Positions 8,308-16,362 of a DNA stretch of 28,694 nt are shown one piece after another (positions within the stretch are counted from its first letter, which is position 1; each line of letters opens with the position of its first letter). The translations under genes and the position numbers were made by a program. The notes under the pieces are model-generated. The model saw only the letters and a list, made by a program, of their open reading frames with translations. It was not told the DNA's origin and did no database searches. The DNA comes from Firmicutes bacterium UBA6132 (GTDB lineage: Bacteria > Bacillota_A > Clostridia > Tissierellales > Sedimentibacteraceae), in the NCBI GenBank assembly GCA_002435835.1, contig DIVM01000025.1:1-28694 (forward strand). The letters run 5' to 3'.

Positions 8308-10113
8308 CTATTGTAAAAATTTATTACGAACTTCTTCTAAATCTTCTGTTTCTACATTATCTACTACTTCTATTAATCCTAAAATAGAATCACGCTGTAC
8401 TACTCCATAAACGCCTTCTGCACTTGGTTTAAAGTCAATTTCATTTATTCCTTTTTTAGCTGTAAATGAAGTTATTGATTCTCCAGTTAATCCATCTATA
8501 ATTATAATTTCTCCGCTTGGATTATCGAACTCATTAAAATCAAATATTAATTTAGTACTTTCAGAGCTGCTTACCACTGCTATTAAAGGTTGTAATTCAT
8601 ATCCAATACCTTTAAATGTAAAGCTTCCATCTTTTTCTGCTTTTCCTACTATAACATCAGTTGGTACTTTTGAAATATCATCGCCGTAAATACTTGGACC
8701 TAAAACTGTTTGAGCCTGTTGGCCATCATCAATAGGTCTTGCACAGCAGCTTGGTCCTGTGCTTGCAGGTGGAAGTGACGGATCTGCTACAGAAGTATCA
8801 ACACCTTCAAGATTATCAACAACTTTTATAACACCGTTTATCATTCCCATCCAGCAACTAAAATTAATATCCTTATCTCCTGGAGTAAATTCTATTATAT
8901 TTTCACCTTTATTAATTTTAAATTCTTTATTTAATGAAGGAATTATGATTGCATTATTACATGTATTCATTTGCTCCCCATTTATAATCCATTTTACAGG
9001 TATTCCCTTTTGAACATAAAATGCATTAGGAGTAAATCCGTTATTATTAGCTGCCATTACAATTTCTTGAACACCATCTTTTAAAACAGCTTTTGCTACA
9101 TTAGAGTTGTCGCCATTAATTTTAGAACTATCACTACTAAGTGCAAGTGCAGTTGCAGGATTTAAATTGATTCCAAAAATTGCAAGCCCTCTGTTTCCCA
9201 TTATTAAACCTAATACTATAACAAGAACACCGCTTAGTTTAAGTATTTTTTTAGTATACCCTTTGCTTAACAATCCTGATATAGCTCCAAATGTAAGCAT
9301 TAAAGGAACAGTTCCAATTGCAAATACGAACATGGACAAAGCTCCTTTTGTCATGCTTCCCGTTCCAAGTGCAAATAGCTGCATGGTTTGAAGAGGTCCA
9401 CATGGCATAAGTCCATTTAAAACACCAACTAAAAATGGTGATTTAGATTTATTTTTTGCTTTACATGCAAAACCTGGCATTTTAATTTGAAATTTTCTAA
9501 ATAAGCTGAATCCTGCCATGTTAAATCCCATCATTATCATAAAAATACCTGCAATTAACTGCATTGCTGCTTTTGATTTAATTGATAATGAAAATACAGA
9601 ACCAACAGCACCTATTAAGCCACCTAAAATAGTATAAGAAATAACTCTTCCTATATTATATAATAAAGCTGGTTTTATAGCTTCAAATTTATTACTACTT
9701 TCACTACCAATACTTTGTGAAAGCATTATACCGCCACACATACCAACACAGTGTATTGAAGTTAAAATACCTACTAAAAATAAAACTGCATAGGAAGCAT
9801 TTGTTAATTTAGATTCCATGTCAAATCCGCTTGTATTAAATCCAAGTAATGCTATGGCTATAACTATAACTACAATTCCAATAAATTTATAATCTTTCGG
9901 ATTTTGTGTTGTGTAGCCTGCAAAATTAATAGCTTTTTTAATTTCATCTAAACTAAGTAATTCATCATCATATTCAACATCAGCATATTGCCCACTAAAA
10001 TTTGCTTTTGAGTTTGTTACCCCAATTAAATTGTTTATTGCTCTTTCTACTCGACCTTCGCAGGATGTGCATGTCATATCATATACTTTAATTCTTTCTT
10101 TTTTAATACTCAT
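8308..10113 (-). CDS. Fusion: HMA domain, UreH/DsbD_2-like (TauE/SafE-type) membrane domain, two cupredoxin-like domains
   Basis: A 601-residue protein. Residues about 6-70 form an HMA metal-binding domain with MTCTSC (Cys15, Cys18). A multi-pass membrane region follows (about 78-315) with SIHCVGMCGG and GLMPCGPLQTMQLFALGTG, the paired motifs of the UreH-like/DsbD_2 transmembrane family often annotated TauE/SafE. The exported part has a cupredoxin-like domain (about 345-435; GFTPNAFYVQKG, NTCNNAIIIP, FSCWMGMINGVIKV), whose Cys/Met pattern could bind copper, then a GPSCCARP linker and a second beta-rich domain (about 475-590) without those residues. GGAGG lies 6 bases before the ATG. The paralogue at 17831-19177 lacks the last domain. 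It is likely a copper or redox/thiol handling protein at the membrane; the substrate is unproven. Transcription starts from a tandem-repeat promoter. Confidence 0.85.
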   Translation of the reverse strand: MSIKKERIKVYDMTCTSCEGRVERAINNLIGVTNSKANFSGQYADVEYDDELLSLDEIKKAINFAGYTTQNPKDYKFIGIVVIVIAIALLGFNTSGFDMESKLTNASYAVLFLVGILTSIHCVGMCGGIMLSQSIGSESSNKFEAIKPALLYNIGRVISYTILGGLIGAVGSVFSLSIKSKAAMQLIAGIFMIMMGFNMAGFSLFRKFQIKMPGFACKAKNKSKSPFLVGVLNGLMPCGPLQTMQLFALGTGSMTKGALSMFVFAIGTVPLMLTFGAISGLLSKGYTKKILKLSGVLVIVLGLIMGNRGLAIFGINLNPATALALSSDSSKINGDNSNVAKAVLKDGVQEIVMAANNNGFTPNAFYVQKGIPVKWIINGEQMNTCNNAIIIPSLNKEFKINKGENIIEFTPGDKDINFSCWMGMINGVIKVVDNLEGVDTSVADPSLPPASTGPSCCARPIDDGQQAQTVLGPSIYGDDISKVPTDVIVGKAEKDGSFTFKGIGYELQPLIAVVSSSESTKLIFDFNEFDNPSGEIIIIDGLTGESITSFTAKKGINEIDFKPSAEGVYGVVQRDSILGLIEVVDNVETEDLEEVRNKFLQ

Positions 10114-10164
10114 AATACCTCCAGTTTTACTTTTAAAACTCTAATATTCTGTATGTTTTTTCTA

Positions 10165-10197
10165 ATTATATAAAACAAATGTGGAGATTTTATGTAG
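10165..10197 (-). promoter_or_regulatory. Tandem 11-bp-repeat promoter of the HMA/cupredoxin gene
   Basis: On the minus strand CTACATAAAAT (10197-10187) is followed directly by CTCCACATTTG (10186-10176), then 5 bases and TATAAT (10170-10165). Same layout as six other promoters in the window. Confidence 0.7.
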
Positions 10198-10249
10198 GAA
10201 TAAACTTATTAATATATATTTTTTACAATTATTTTATATTTTTTATTTT

Positions 10250-10282
10250 CTTCATAATTTCTTCACAAAAATAGTGTAATAT
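10250..10282 (+). promoter_or_regulatory. Tandem 11-bp-repeat promoter pointing at a candidate small RNA
   Basis: CTTCATAATTT (10250-10260), CTTCACAAAAA (10261-10271), 5 bases, then TAATAT (10277-10282). It points away from the HMA/cupredoxin gene. The only thing between it and the next terminator is a stretch of about 100 nt without a coding frame. Confidence 0.65.
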
Positions 10283-10288
10283 AACATA

Positions 10289-10388
10289 ACATTAATAATC
10301 AAATAACAATACTAAATAAGCTTACTAACCTTTTCGGTTCTCCCTTCTATAATAAGACCTTTGTTGCTGCATCGGTCTTATTTTTTAT
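10289..10388 (+). ncRNA. Candidate small RNA with C-rich motif and intrinsic terminator
   Basis: A roughly 100-nt transcript is predicted between the tandem-repeat promoter (10250-10282) and a strong terminator: AATAAGACC (10351-10359) pairs with GGTCTTATT (10374-10382), followed by TTTTATTT. There is no start codon with a ribosome binding site. A small AACC/GGTT hairpin precedes an unpaired CTCCCTTCT (10340-10348), which is complementary to AGAAGGGAG-type Shine-Dalgarno sequences. Gram-positive regulatory sRNAs often use such C-rich single strands. Start and function are inferred; this 340-bp intergenic stretch also carries the two repeat promoters. Confidence 0.45.
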
Positions 10389-10407
10389 TTAATAAATAGT
10401 TAGATAT

Positions 10408-10438
10408 AAATACACCTTGATTTCAAGGTGTATTTTGT
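10408..10438 (-). terminator. Intrinsic terminator after the MBL-fold gene
   Basis: AAATACACCTTGA and its complement TCAAGGTGTATTT (10408-10420 / 10423-10435) form a near-perfect hairpin just past the stop of the gene at 10454-11176. Confidence 0.7.
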
Positions 10439-10453
10439 ATATCTTAAATATTT

Positions 10454-11176
10454 TTATATTACTATTGCATCTTCATTATTTAGAATATCTAATACTTCCT
10501 TTTTTGTAAGAGGTTCTAAATGACCGAATAATGCTGTTTCAAAATCAATTGATATAAAATCATTTATTAAACTGTTTAATTTATCTTTATAATAAACTGG
10601 TTCTTTATAATGTAAATCTTCGCAAATAATATCACCAATAAAAATTGTTTTTTCATCAGGCACATTAATAACAACACAATCATCTGCATGAGAACTTTCC
10701 AATCTCACAAATTCACATTGAACATTACCTAAATTAATGGATAATTTATCTTCAAATACAACATCTACTGTTTTAATGCAAATTTGTGACCTGTCAGCAT
10801 ATTCCTTTTTAATCATTGTGTCACAAAATTCTATATCTTCTTTATTCTCAATTCTTTTTTGCATAGCTGAATCTGTCCATTCCCAATCTTTCATGACTTT
10901 TAAATGTTCATTTGTTTTATTGCATGCAATTGATAATGAATTTAATCCACAAAGTCCATATGTATGATCCCAATGTGAATGTGTCAAAACTACAAAATTA
11001 GGATAAGTAAGGCCAAGTTTTGCTAATTCTTCTAAAAATAAATTAACATGCTCTTTAGAATTTCCTGCATCAACCATTAATGAATATTTATCGCCCTTAA
11101 TATATCCTAATATTGGTCTGTCCGTATCCCCGTTATGAGGCATATAATATATTCTTTCAGATAATTTTTTAATCAT
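10454..11176 (-). CDS. MBL-fold metallohydrolase
   Basis: A 240-residue cytoplasmic metallo-beta-lactamase-fold hydrolase with no signal peptide. The metal-binding motif HSHWDH is at residues 66-71 (His66, His68, Asp70, His71). Further ligands are in ESSHADDCVVIN and the Asp of FIGDIIC, plus a late FGHLEP histidine. This supports a two-metal active site; the family includes thioesterases, sulfur-transfer enzymes and lactonases, so the substrate is unknown. GGAGT lies 7 bases before the ATG. It is a single gene with its own promoter and terminators on both sides. Its promoter carries two striking inverted repeats, suggesting a dedicated repressor. Confidence 0.9.
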   Translation of the reverse strand: MIKKLSERIYYMPHNGDTDRPILGYIKGDKYSLMVDAGNSKEHVNLFLEELAKLGLTYPNFVVLTHSHWDHTYGLCGLNSLSIACNKTNEHLKVMKDWEWTDSAMQKRIENKEDIEFCDTMIKKEYADRSQICIKTVDVVFEDKLSINLGNVQCEFVRLESSHADDCVVINVPDEKTIFIGDIICEDLHYKEPVYYKDKLNSLINDFISIDFETALFGHLEPLTKKEVLDILNNEDAIVI

Positions 11177-11187
11177 TTTCTACTCCA

Positions 11188-11250
11188 AAAGTTTTTATTA
11201 AATTATATAATAAAAACTTTATTATTACAATATAACTTCAACTTGAAGTT
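11188..11250 (-). promoter_or_regulatory. Promoter of the MBL-fold gene with two inverted repeats
   Basis: TTGTAA (11230-11225), 17 bases, TATAAT (11207-11202) on the minus strand. A 13-bp perfect inverted repeat (AAAGTTTTTATTA at 11188-11200 and its complement at 11208-11220) places the -10 in its 7-base loop. Just upstream of the -35 is AACTTCA-ACT-TGAAGTT (11234-11250), a 7-bp-arm palindrome. Both look like operators. Confidence 0.6.
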
Positions 11251-11288
11251 TATTTATTTTATCAATGACACTTTAAGGGTTAAAAATA

Positions 11289-11330
11289 AATAGTCTGAGT
11301 CAGCTTATAATTAAGCTAACTCAGACTATT
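11289..11330 (-). terminator. Terminator after metY, bidirectional in form
   Basis: A 12-bp stem (AATAGTCTGAGT / ACTCAGACTATT) continued by a 6-bp AGCTTA/TAAGCT stem, with T-runs on both sides. It lies directly past the metY stop. Confidence 0.85.
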
Positions 11331-11338
11331 ATAATTTT

Positions 11339-12625
11339 TTATTTTAATGCTTGTTCTAAATCATAAATAATATCATCAATATGTTCTGTTCCAATGGACA
11401 ATCTGATTGAATTTGGTTTAATACCGCTGTCTGATAATTCTTCAGGAGTCATTTGGCTGTGAGTTGTGCTTGCAGGGTGAATTACAAGTGATTTAACATC
11501 TGCAACATTTGCTAATAAACTGAATATGTGTAAACGGTCTATAAAAGCTTTTGCCTCTTCTGCTGTTCCTTTTATTTCAAATGTAAATATAGAACCTGCT
11601 CCATTAGGGAAATATTCATTATATAATTTATTGTATGGGTTATCAGATAAACATGGGTGATTTACTTTTTCAACATTAGGATGTTTGCTTAAAAACTCTA
11701 CTACTTTCATAGTATTTTCAACATGTCTTTCAACTCTTAATGATAAAGTTTCTAAACCTTGTAATAGCAGAAAACTGTTAAATGGACTTATAGTAGCACC
11801 TAAATCTCTCATTAAAACTGTACGAATATAAACGATGTAAGCTGCATTGCCTAAAGCTTTTGTAAAGCTTATTCCATGATAGCTTGGATTTGGCTTTGTT
11901 AAAACTTCAAATTTTCCGCTCTTTTCCCAATCAAATGTTCCCCCATCAATAATTACGCCACCTAAAGCCGTTCCGTGTCCGCCTATGAATTTCGTTGCTG
12001 AATGAACTACAACATCTGCGCCAAGTTCAATTGGTCTTAATAAATAAGGAGTAGCAAATGTATTATCAACTATTAATGGTATTCTATTTTCATGTGCTAT
12101 GTCAGCAACTTTTTTAATATCTATAATACTTGAATTTGGATTACCAAGACTTTCTATAAAAATTAATTTAGTGTTTTCTTGAATTGCATTTTCAAAAGCA
12201 CCTTCAACATCTGGATTAATAAATGTTGTAGTAATTCCATCTTCTTGTAGAGTGTGAGCAAATAAATTGTATGTTCCACCGTAAATTGTGTTTGCAGAAA
12301 CTATATGATCACCTTTTTTTGCAATTGCTTTAACTGCATAAGTAATTGCTGCAGCGCCGCTTGCTGTAGCTAATGCTCCAACGCCACCTTCTAATGCATT
12401 GATTCTTTCTTCAAAAATAGATGAAGTTGGATTCATTAAACGTGTATAAATATTTCCACCCTCACTTAAATCAAAACGAGCTGCTGCTTGTGCGCAATCT
12501 TTAAAAACATATGATGTAGTTGTGTAAATTGGAACAGCTCTTGCATCCGTAGCTGAATCTGGATTTTCCTGCCCTGCATGAAGTTGTAAAGTTTCAAATT
12601 TTAATTTTCTTTTTTGTTCTGACAT
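11339..12625 (-). CDS. metY: O-acetylhomoserine sulfhydrylase
   Basis: A PLP enzyme of the Cys/Met-metabolism family making homocysteine from O-acetylhomoserine and sulfide. Motifs: LQLHAGQENPD at the N-terminus, MNPTSSIFEERINALEGG, ATASGAAAI, the PLP-pairing Asp187 in VDNTFATP, catalytic Lys212 in HSATKFIGGHG, and the C-terminal IHPASTTHSQM. Its 428 residues are typical of MetY and longer than cystathionine synthases. The frame is open 9 codons further upstream, but GGGAGG lies 6 bases before the ATG at 12625, which decides the start. It is monocistronic, with a sigma-A promoter and a terminator. I see no S-box or T-box in its roughly 60-nt leader. It also can use selenide in related enzymes, a loose link to the importer next door. 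Confidence 0.93.
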   Translation of the reverse strand: MSEQKRKLKFETLQLHAGQENPDSATDARAVPIYTTTSYVFKDCAQAAARFDLSEGGNIYTRLMNPTSSIFEERINALEGGVGALATASGAAAITYAVKAIAKKGDHIVSANTIYGGTYNLFAHTLQEDGITTTFINPDVEGAFENAIQENTKLIFIESLGNPNSSIIDIKKVADIAHENRIPLIVDNTFATPYLLRPIELGADVVVHSATKFIGGHGTALGGVIIDGGTFDWEKSGKFEVLTKPNPSYHGISFTKALGNAAYIVYIRTVLMRDLGATISPFNSFLLLQGLETLSLRVERHVENTMKVVEFLSKHPNVEKVNHPCLSDNPYNKLYNEYFPNGAGSIFTFEIKGTAEEAKAFIDRLHIFSLLANVADVKSLVIHPASTTHSQMTPEELSDSGIKPNSIRLSIGTEHIDDIIYDLEQALK

Positions 12626-12690
12626 TTGTATCCTCCCTATGTAAAAAATCATAATTGCATCAATTCATATTTATTTAGTATATTTTAAAA

Positions 12691-12720
12691 ATTATATAAT
12701 AACTTATATAAAATTGTCAA
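12691..12720 (-). promoter_or_regulatory. Sigma-A promoter of metY
   Basis: TTGACA (12720-12715), an 18-base spacer and TATAAT (12696-12691), about 65 bp upstream of the metY start. Confidence 0.75.
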
Positions 12721-12807
12721 TAAAGAAAAAACATTTATTTCTATTTTAAATACACTATCTGCATCTTAAGTTACTAATTACAAGATACCATACAAAAAGA
12801 GCTTCCA

Positions 12808-13671
12808 CTATGAAGATAACTTACGAGCTCCTTCAGATACAATGTCTGCCAATACTACAAGGAATAAATAACAAATTAGTATTAATGTTACCTCTGAATA
12901 CTTAAAATAACTCATAGCAAGTTTAAAATCCATACCTAATCCGCCAGCACCAACAAATCCTACAACAATTGTTGTCCTTATAATAACTTCCCAGCGATAT
13001 AATATGTATGTAAGAAATTTTGGCATTACTGCTGGCATCACGCCGTAAATTAGAATCTGTCCAGAAGATGCCCCACAGGAAGCAAGATTCCTGATTGGTC
13101 TAAGATCTGTGTCCTCTAGTACTTCAGCGCATAATTTTCCTATAATTCCAAAGTTATGTATGGCTAAAGCCAATGCTCCTGGAAAAATACCTGGCTTAAA
13201 AATAAATATTATAATCATTGCCCAAACAAGCTCTGGAACGGATCTTGAAAAAATATATATAACTCTAATAAACCCGAACAAAATCCAGTTATACCATTTT
13301 TTTGAAAGAGTTAACTTACCCTCAGCTACATTTCTTGCTGCAGGAATTACTGTTAATAACATACCTATGGACGCAAATCCTGCTGCCATTACACTCATTT
13401 GCAGCGTTTCATAAGTTAGTTTCAATACATTCTTCCAACTTTCAGCATCTTTAAATGCAGGGGTTTCCTCCTCTCCTATTCCAAACATACCTTTTAAAAA
13501 TTTCTTAGCATAGAAAGCATTTTTTTCAGTAAACAATCCACCAAAATCTGCCTTATCTACTTTATAAATAAACATCCAAGAAGCAATTATCAAAACTATT
13601 GCTATTAAAATTGAAAAATTCACAAAATTAAATTTATATTTAAGTTTAGGTAATAATATTTTCTTCTTCAT
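12808..13671 (-). CDS. phnE: Phosphonate/selenate-type ABC importer, second permease (PhnE family)
   Basis: A 287-residue inner-membrane permease with about six hydrophobic segments and the coupling-loop motif IRNLASCGASSGQILIYGVMP. The frame is open to 13704, but AGAGG lies 8 bases before an ATG at 13671 that overlaps the stop of the first permease by 4 bases (ATGA), so that start is chosen. It is the last gene of the phnD-phnC-phnE-phnE operon. Two different PhnE subunits (heterodimeric permease) are common in this importer family. A weak GAGCT/AGCTC hairpin with TTTTT around its stop may terminate the operon. Confidence 0.88.
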   Translation of the reverse strand: MKKKILLPKLKYKFNFVNFSILIAIVLIIASWMFIYKVDKADFGGLFTEKNAFYAKKFLKGMFGIGEEETPAFKDAESWKNVLKLTYETLQMSVMAAGFASIGMLLTVIPAARNVAEGKLTLSKKWYNWILFGFIRVIYIFSRSVPELVWAMIIIFIFKPGIFPGALALAIHNFGIIGKLCAEVLEDTDLRPIRNLASCGASSGQILIYGVMPAVMPKFLTYILYRWEVIIRTTIVVGFVGAGGLGMDFKLAMSYFKYSEVTLILICYLFLVVLADIVSEGARKLSS

Positions 13672-14468
13672 TCTACCAACCTCTTTCGAAGTATATTGCT
13701 CCAAAGATCAATTAATACTACCAGAATTATTAGAAAAAACATATATGTCCATACCTGATTATAATTTAAATCCTGAAGGGCTAATTGAATTTGAAATCCA
13801 ATACCACCAAGTCCAACAAAGCTCATAACAGTTGATGACCTGACTGCACATTCAAATCTGTACATAGTGTAACTTATCATATCTGACGCAGCCATAGGTA
13901 AATAACCATAAAATAAAAGTTGTATCCTTGAAGCTCCAGCTGAATATAAAGCTTCTATTGGCTCCTTTGGAACATCGTTAATTATATCAGCAAAAATACG
14001 TCCAAGTATTCCACCATATGGAATAGCAAGGGCAAATATGGCAGCATATGGTGTTAGTCCAATTGACGCAACAAAAAGCCATGCCCAAATAAGCTCATGG
14101 ATAGCTCTCATAAATCCTAATATTCCTCTAAATACACCCTTTGAAAAACGACGAGATAGCTCAGATTTTGCTAAAACTCCTGATGCCAAAACTCCAAAGA
14201 AAATTGCGATAATAATTGCCAGTGTCATACCTGCAACAGCGTAAGATAATGTTCTCCAGGTCGCTATTAACGCAAGGTTTATTATCTCAGATGATAATTC
14301 AGGATGAAAAAGAGATTCAAAAATTTGAATAAGAGTAGCTTTTCCACCTGTATGTACAAGCTCCGGTCCCCAATTCACAGAAAACAAACTCCATATAAAA
14401 GCTAAAATAAGCAACAAAGTTAAAATTGTTTTTTTATGTATATCAAAGGAGTGAGAAATTTTATTCAT
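13668..14468 (-). CDS. phnE: Phosphonate/selenate-type ABC importer, first permease (PhnE family)
   Basis: A 266-residue permease with about six hydrophobic segments. The coupling loop reads EALYSAGASRIQLLFYGYLP, matching the paralogue immediately downstream. The start codon directly abuts the phnC stop, and AAGGAG inside the end of phnC serves as its ribosome binding site. The stop overlaps the next permease by 4 bases. Tight coupling implies equal production of the two permeases. The substrate cannot be read from the permease; see the binding protein at 15233-16141. Confidence 0.88.
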   Translation of the reverse strand: MNKISHSFDIHKKTILTLLLILAFIWSLFSVNWGPELVHTGGKATLIQIFESLFHPELSSEIINLALIATWRTLSYAVAGMTLAIIIAIFFGVLASGVLAKSELSRRFSKGVFRGILGFMRAIHELIWAWLFVASIGLTPYAAIFALAIPYGGILGRIFADIINDVPKEPIEALYSAGASRIQLLFYGYLPMAASDMISYTMYRFECAVRSSTVMSFVGLGGIGFQIQLALQDLNYNQVWTYMFFLIILVVLIDLWSNILRKRLVE

Positions 14469-15221
14469 TTAATTTAACTCCTTTAAATCATATAAATCGG
14501 ATAAAAGCTTATCCGTCACTTTTTCTGCTGGAAGATCAAAATATACTTTTCCTTCCCTCATTGCAATTATACGATCAAAATATTTCTTAGCATATTCTAC
14601 TGAATGTAGTACTGTTATAAGTGTTTCATTTTCTTCCCTTACTAATTTTGTAAGCATTGAAAGTATATCTTCAGCACGGGCTGGGTCTAAAGCCGATACA
14701 GGTTCGTCTGCTAAAATAACTTCTGGCTTTTGAACAAGTAATCTAGCCATAGCTACTCTTTGCTGTTCCCCACCTGATAAATTTGATGTTTTTTCATATA
14801 TTTTATCAAGGAGGCCTACTCTGTCCAATGCTTTTTTAGCTAATTCCTTTTCTTGAGGAAATATCAATGATAAAAGCGACTTTAAAAAACCCCACTCTAC
14901 AAGTCGTCCAGCTAAAACATTGTGAACTACAGGCAATTGTCCTACAAGGTCAAATTGCTGCCTGATAATACCAATTTTCTTTGCAAGTTTTTTTCCACTA
15001 TTATATTTATCTGATAATACACCTGATATTAATAATTGCCCGCTTTCAGATTTTAGTACATTAGCCAATAAATTAAGAAGCGTAGTTTTTCCTGCTCCGC
15101 TAGGTCCAATTAACGCAACTAATTCACCTTTTTTTATGGTAAGAGAAAGGGAAGATATTGCTATCTTCCTCTCATAAACTTTCGATATATTGTTTAATTC
15201 AAATATATTATTAAGTTGCAT
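14469..15221 (-). CDS. phnC: Phosphonate/selenate-type ABC importer, ATP-binding protein
   Basis: A 250-residue ATPase with Walker A GPSGAGKT, Q-loop IIRQQFDLV, signature LSGGEQQRVAMARLL, Walker B VILADEPVSALD and H-loop VLHSVEYAK, the last being typical of PhnC. A GTG at 15230 would add three residues. The ATG at 15221 has GGTGA five bases upstream and is the better start. It lies 11 bp after phnD and abuts phnE. It powers import of an oxyanion or phosphonate delivered by the PhnD-like lipoprotein. Confidence 0.9.
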   Translation of the reverse strand: MQLNNIFELNNISKVYERKIAISSLSLTIKKGELVALIGPSGAGKTTLLNLLANVLKSESGQLLISGVLSDKYNSGKKLAKKIGIIRQQFDLVGQLPVVHNVLAGRLVEWGFLKSLLSLIFPQEKELAKKALDRVGLLDKIYEKTSNLSGGEQQRVAMARLLVQKPEVILADEPVSALDPARAEDILSMLTKLVREENETLITVLHSVEYAKKYFDRIIAMREGKVYFDLPAEKVTDKLLSDLYDLKELN

Positions 15222-15232
15222 TTCATTCACCG

Positions 15233-16141
15233 CTATTTAACCATTCCTAAACTTTTTCCAACTTCTTCAATTGCCTTGTAATTTTCATTGTTAGTTTCAA
15301 TAAATTTATCTGCTTTAAAAAATTTCATAATTTCTGGTTGATTTGTTTCATTTATATTAAGAAGTGCTTCCTTTACTTTAGCTTTTGTACCTTCTCCGTA
15401 TATTTTGTCAACATTGTCTAAGCTGTTAATTGTCCAGTGGTAATCAAAATACTCTGGAGTTGTGTAAAATACTTTTACTTTACTTAAGTCAACTTTATTT
15501 TGTTCATTTAAGCTTTCCCATACTTGGATATTTAAAGCTCCTGTTTGAAAAGCGCCAGATTCAACAAGTTTTATTGTCTTATCATGTGATCCTGAATAGT
15601 TTGGCTTTCCATTAAGATTATTTTCAGCATCAATACCAGCTTGTGTTAAAAAATATCGTGGCATTAATGAACCTGAAGTTGAACTTTCACTTCCGAAAGT
15701 AAATGTTTTTCCTTTTATTTCTTCAAGACTTGTAATATTTAAATCCTTTTGAGCTATAAAAACTGATTTGAATTTTGCATCCATTGGTCTTTGAGCAATA
15801 GCTTCAGATCCTGGAGAAACGGCTCTCGCTTGAACTCCAGTGAGACCACCGAACCATGCAAGTTGTATTTCTCCTCTTTCAAATGCTGTAACTAATGCTG
15901 CGTAATCAACTGATGGAACGAATTCAACATCAAGTTTTGTTTGTTCTCCTATGTACTTAGCTATTGCTTCCATATTCTTAGCTATATCTGTTGCATTTTG
16001 ATCTGGAATAGCACCAATTTTAAATACTTTATTTTCTTGTTGTTTTAGCGGTTTTGAAGCTTCATTTGTTTCATTTTGAGAGCAAGCTGTTAAGGATAAA
16101 ATTACTAAAGCTGATAGTATTGCTAAAATTATTTTTTTCAT
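15233..16141 (-). CDS. phnD: PhnD-family binding lipoprotein, resembling the putative selenate-binding branch
   Basis: A 302-residue secreted lipoprotein with lipobox LTAC, Cys20. The mature protein has the PhnD/PBP type 2 layout: IGAIPDQNATD, VDYAALVTAFERGEIQLAWFGG, GSESSTSGSLMPRYFL and SGSHDKTIKLVESG. The stretch AWFGGLTGVQARAV and SEAIAQRPMDAKFKSVFIA is, from memory, characteristic of the subfamily named putative selenate ABC transporter binding protein rather than classic PhnD. The frame is open 27 codons further upstream, but AAGGGG lies 6 bases before the ATG at 16141 and the signal peptide begins there. It heads the operon. No phosphonate-cleavage genes are nearby, which also speaks against phosphonate catabolism. 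Confidence 0.85.
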   Translation of the reverse strand: MKKIILAILSALVILSLTACSQNETNEASKPLKQQENKVFKIGAIPDQNATDIAKNMEAIAKYIGEQTKLDVEFVPSVDYAALVTAFERGEIQLAWFGGLTGVQARAVSPGSEAIAQRPMDAKFKSVFIAQKDLNITSLEEIKGKTFTFGSESSTSGSLMPRYFLTQAGIDAENNLNGKPNYSGSHDKTIKLVESGAFQTGALNIQVWESLNEQNKVDLSKVKVFYTTPEYFDYHWTINSLDNVDKIYGEGTKAKVKEALLNINETNQPEIMKFFKADKFIETNNENYKAIEEVGKSLGMVK

Positions 16142-16281
16142 ATATTTCCCCTTATGTATAATTAAATTAGTCAAGCTTTTATATACTAAGTCTATATCAT
16201 TAATGGAGAATTGTAAAATCACTTTTTTTAATACACTTTTTATTTGGTATAATTTTTTTTTATAGTTACTAAAATAAAAAA

Positions 16282-16325
16282 AATCAAAAAAAGAGCTTTT
16301 TATAAATCTTTTATAAAACTCTCTC
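16282..16325 (-). terminator. Intrinsic terminator after the methyltransferase
   Basis: On the minus strand AGAG + AG + TTTTATAAA pairs with TTTATAAAA + AG + CTCT around a 3-base loop, followed by a run of seven T. It insulates the phn operon from the methyltransferase upstream. Confidence 0.65.
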
Positions 16326-16362
16326 TTAATTAACTTATTACTTGACCTATTACCTAATTTTT

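Noticed and set aside
12626..12690. SAM or T-box riboswitch before metY
   Set aside because: The leader is only about 60 nt and lacks any conserved hairpins, K-turn or T-box sequence.
16142..16260. Tandem 11-bp-repeat promoter upstream of phnD
   Set aside because: One CTCCATTAATG-like half-site exists, but the adjacent 11 bases do not match and no -10 lies 5 bases after it.
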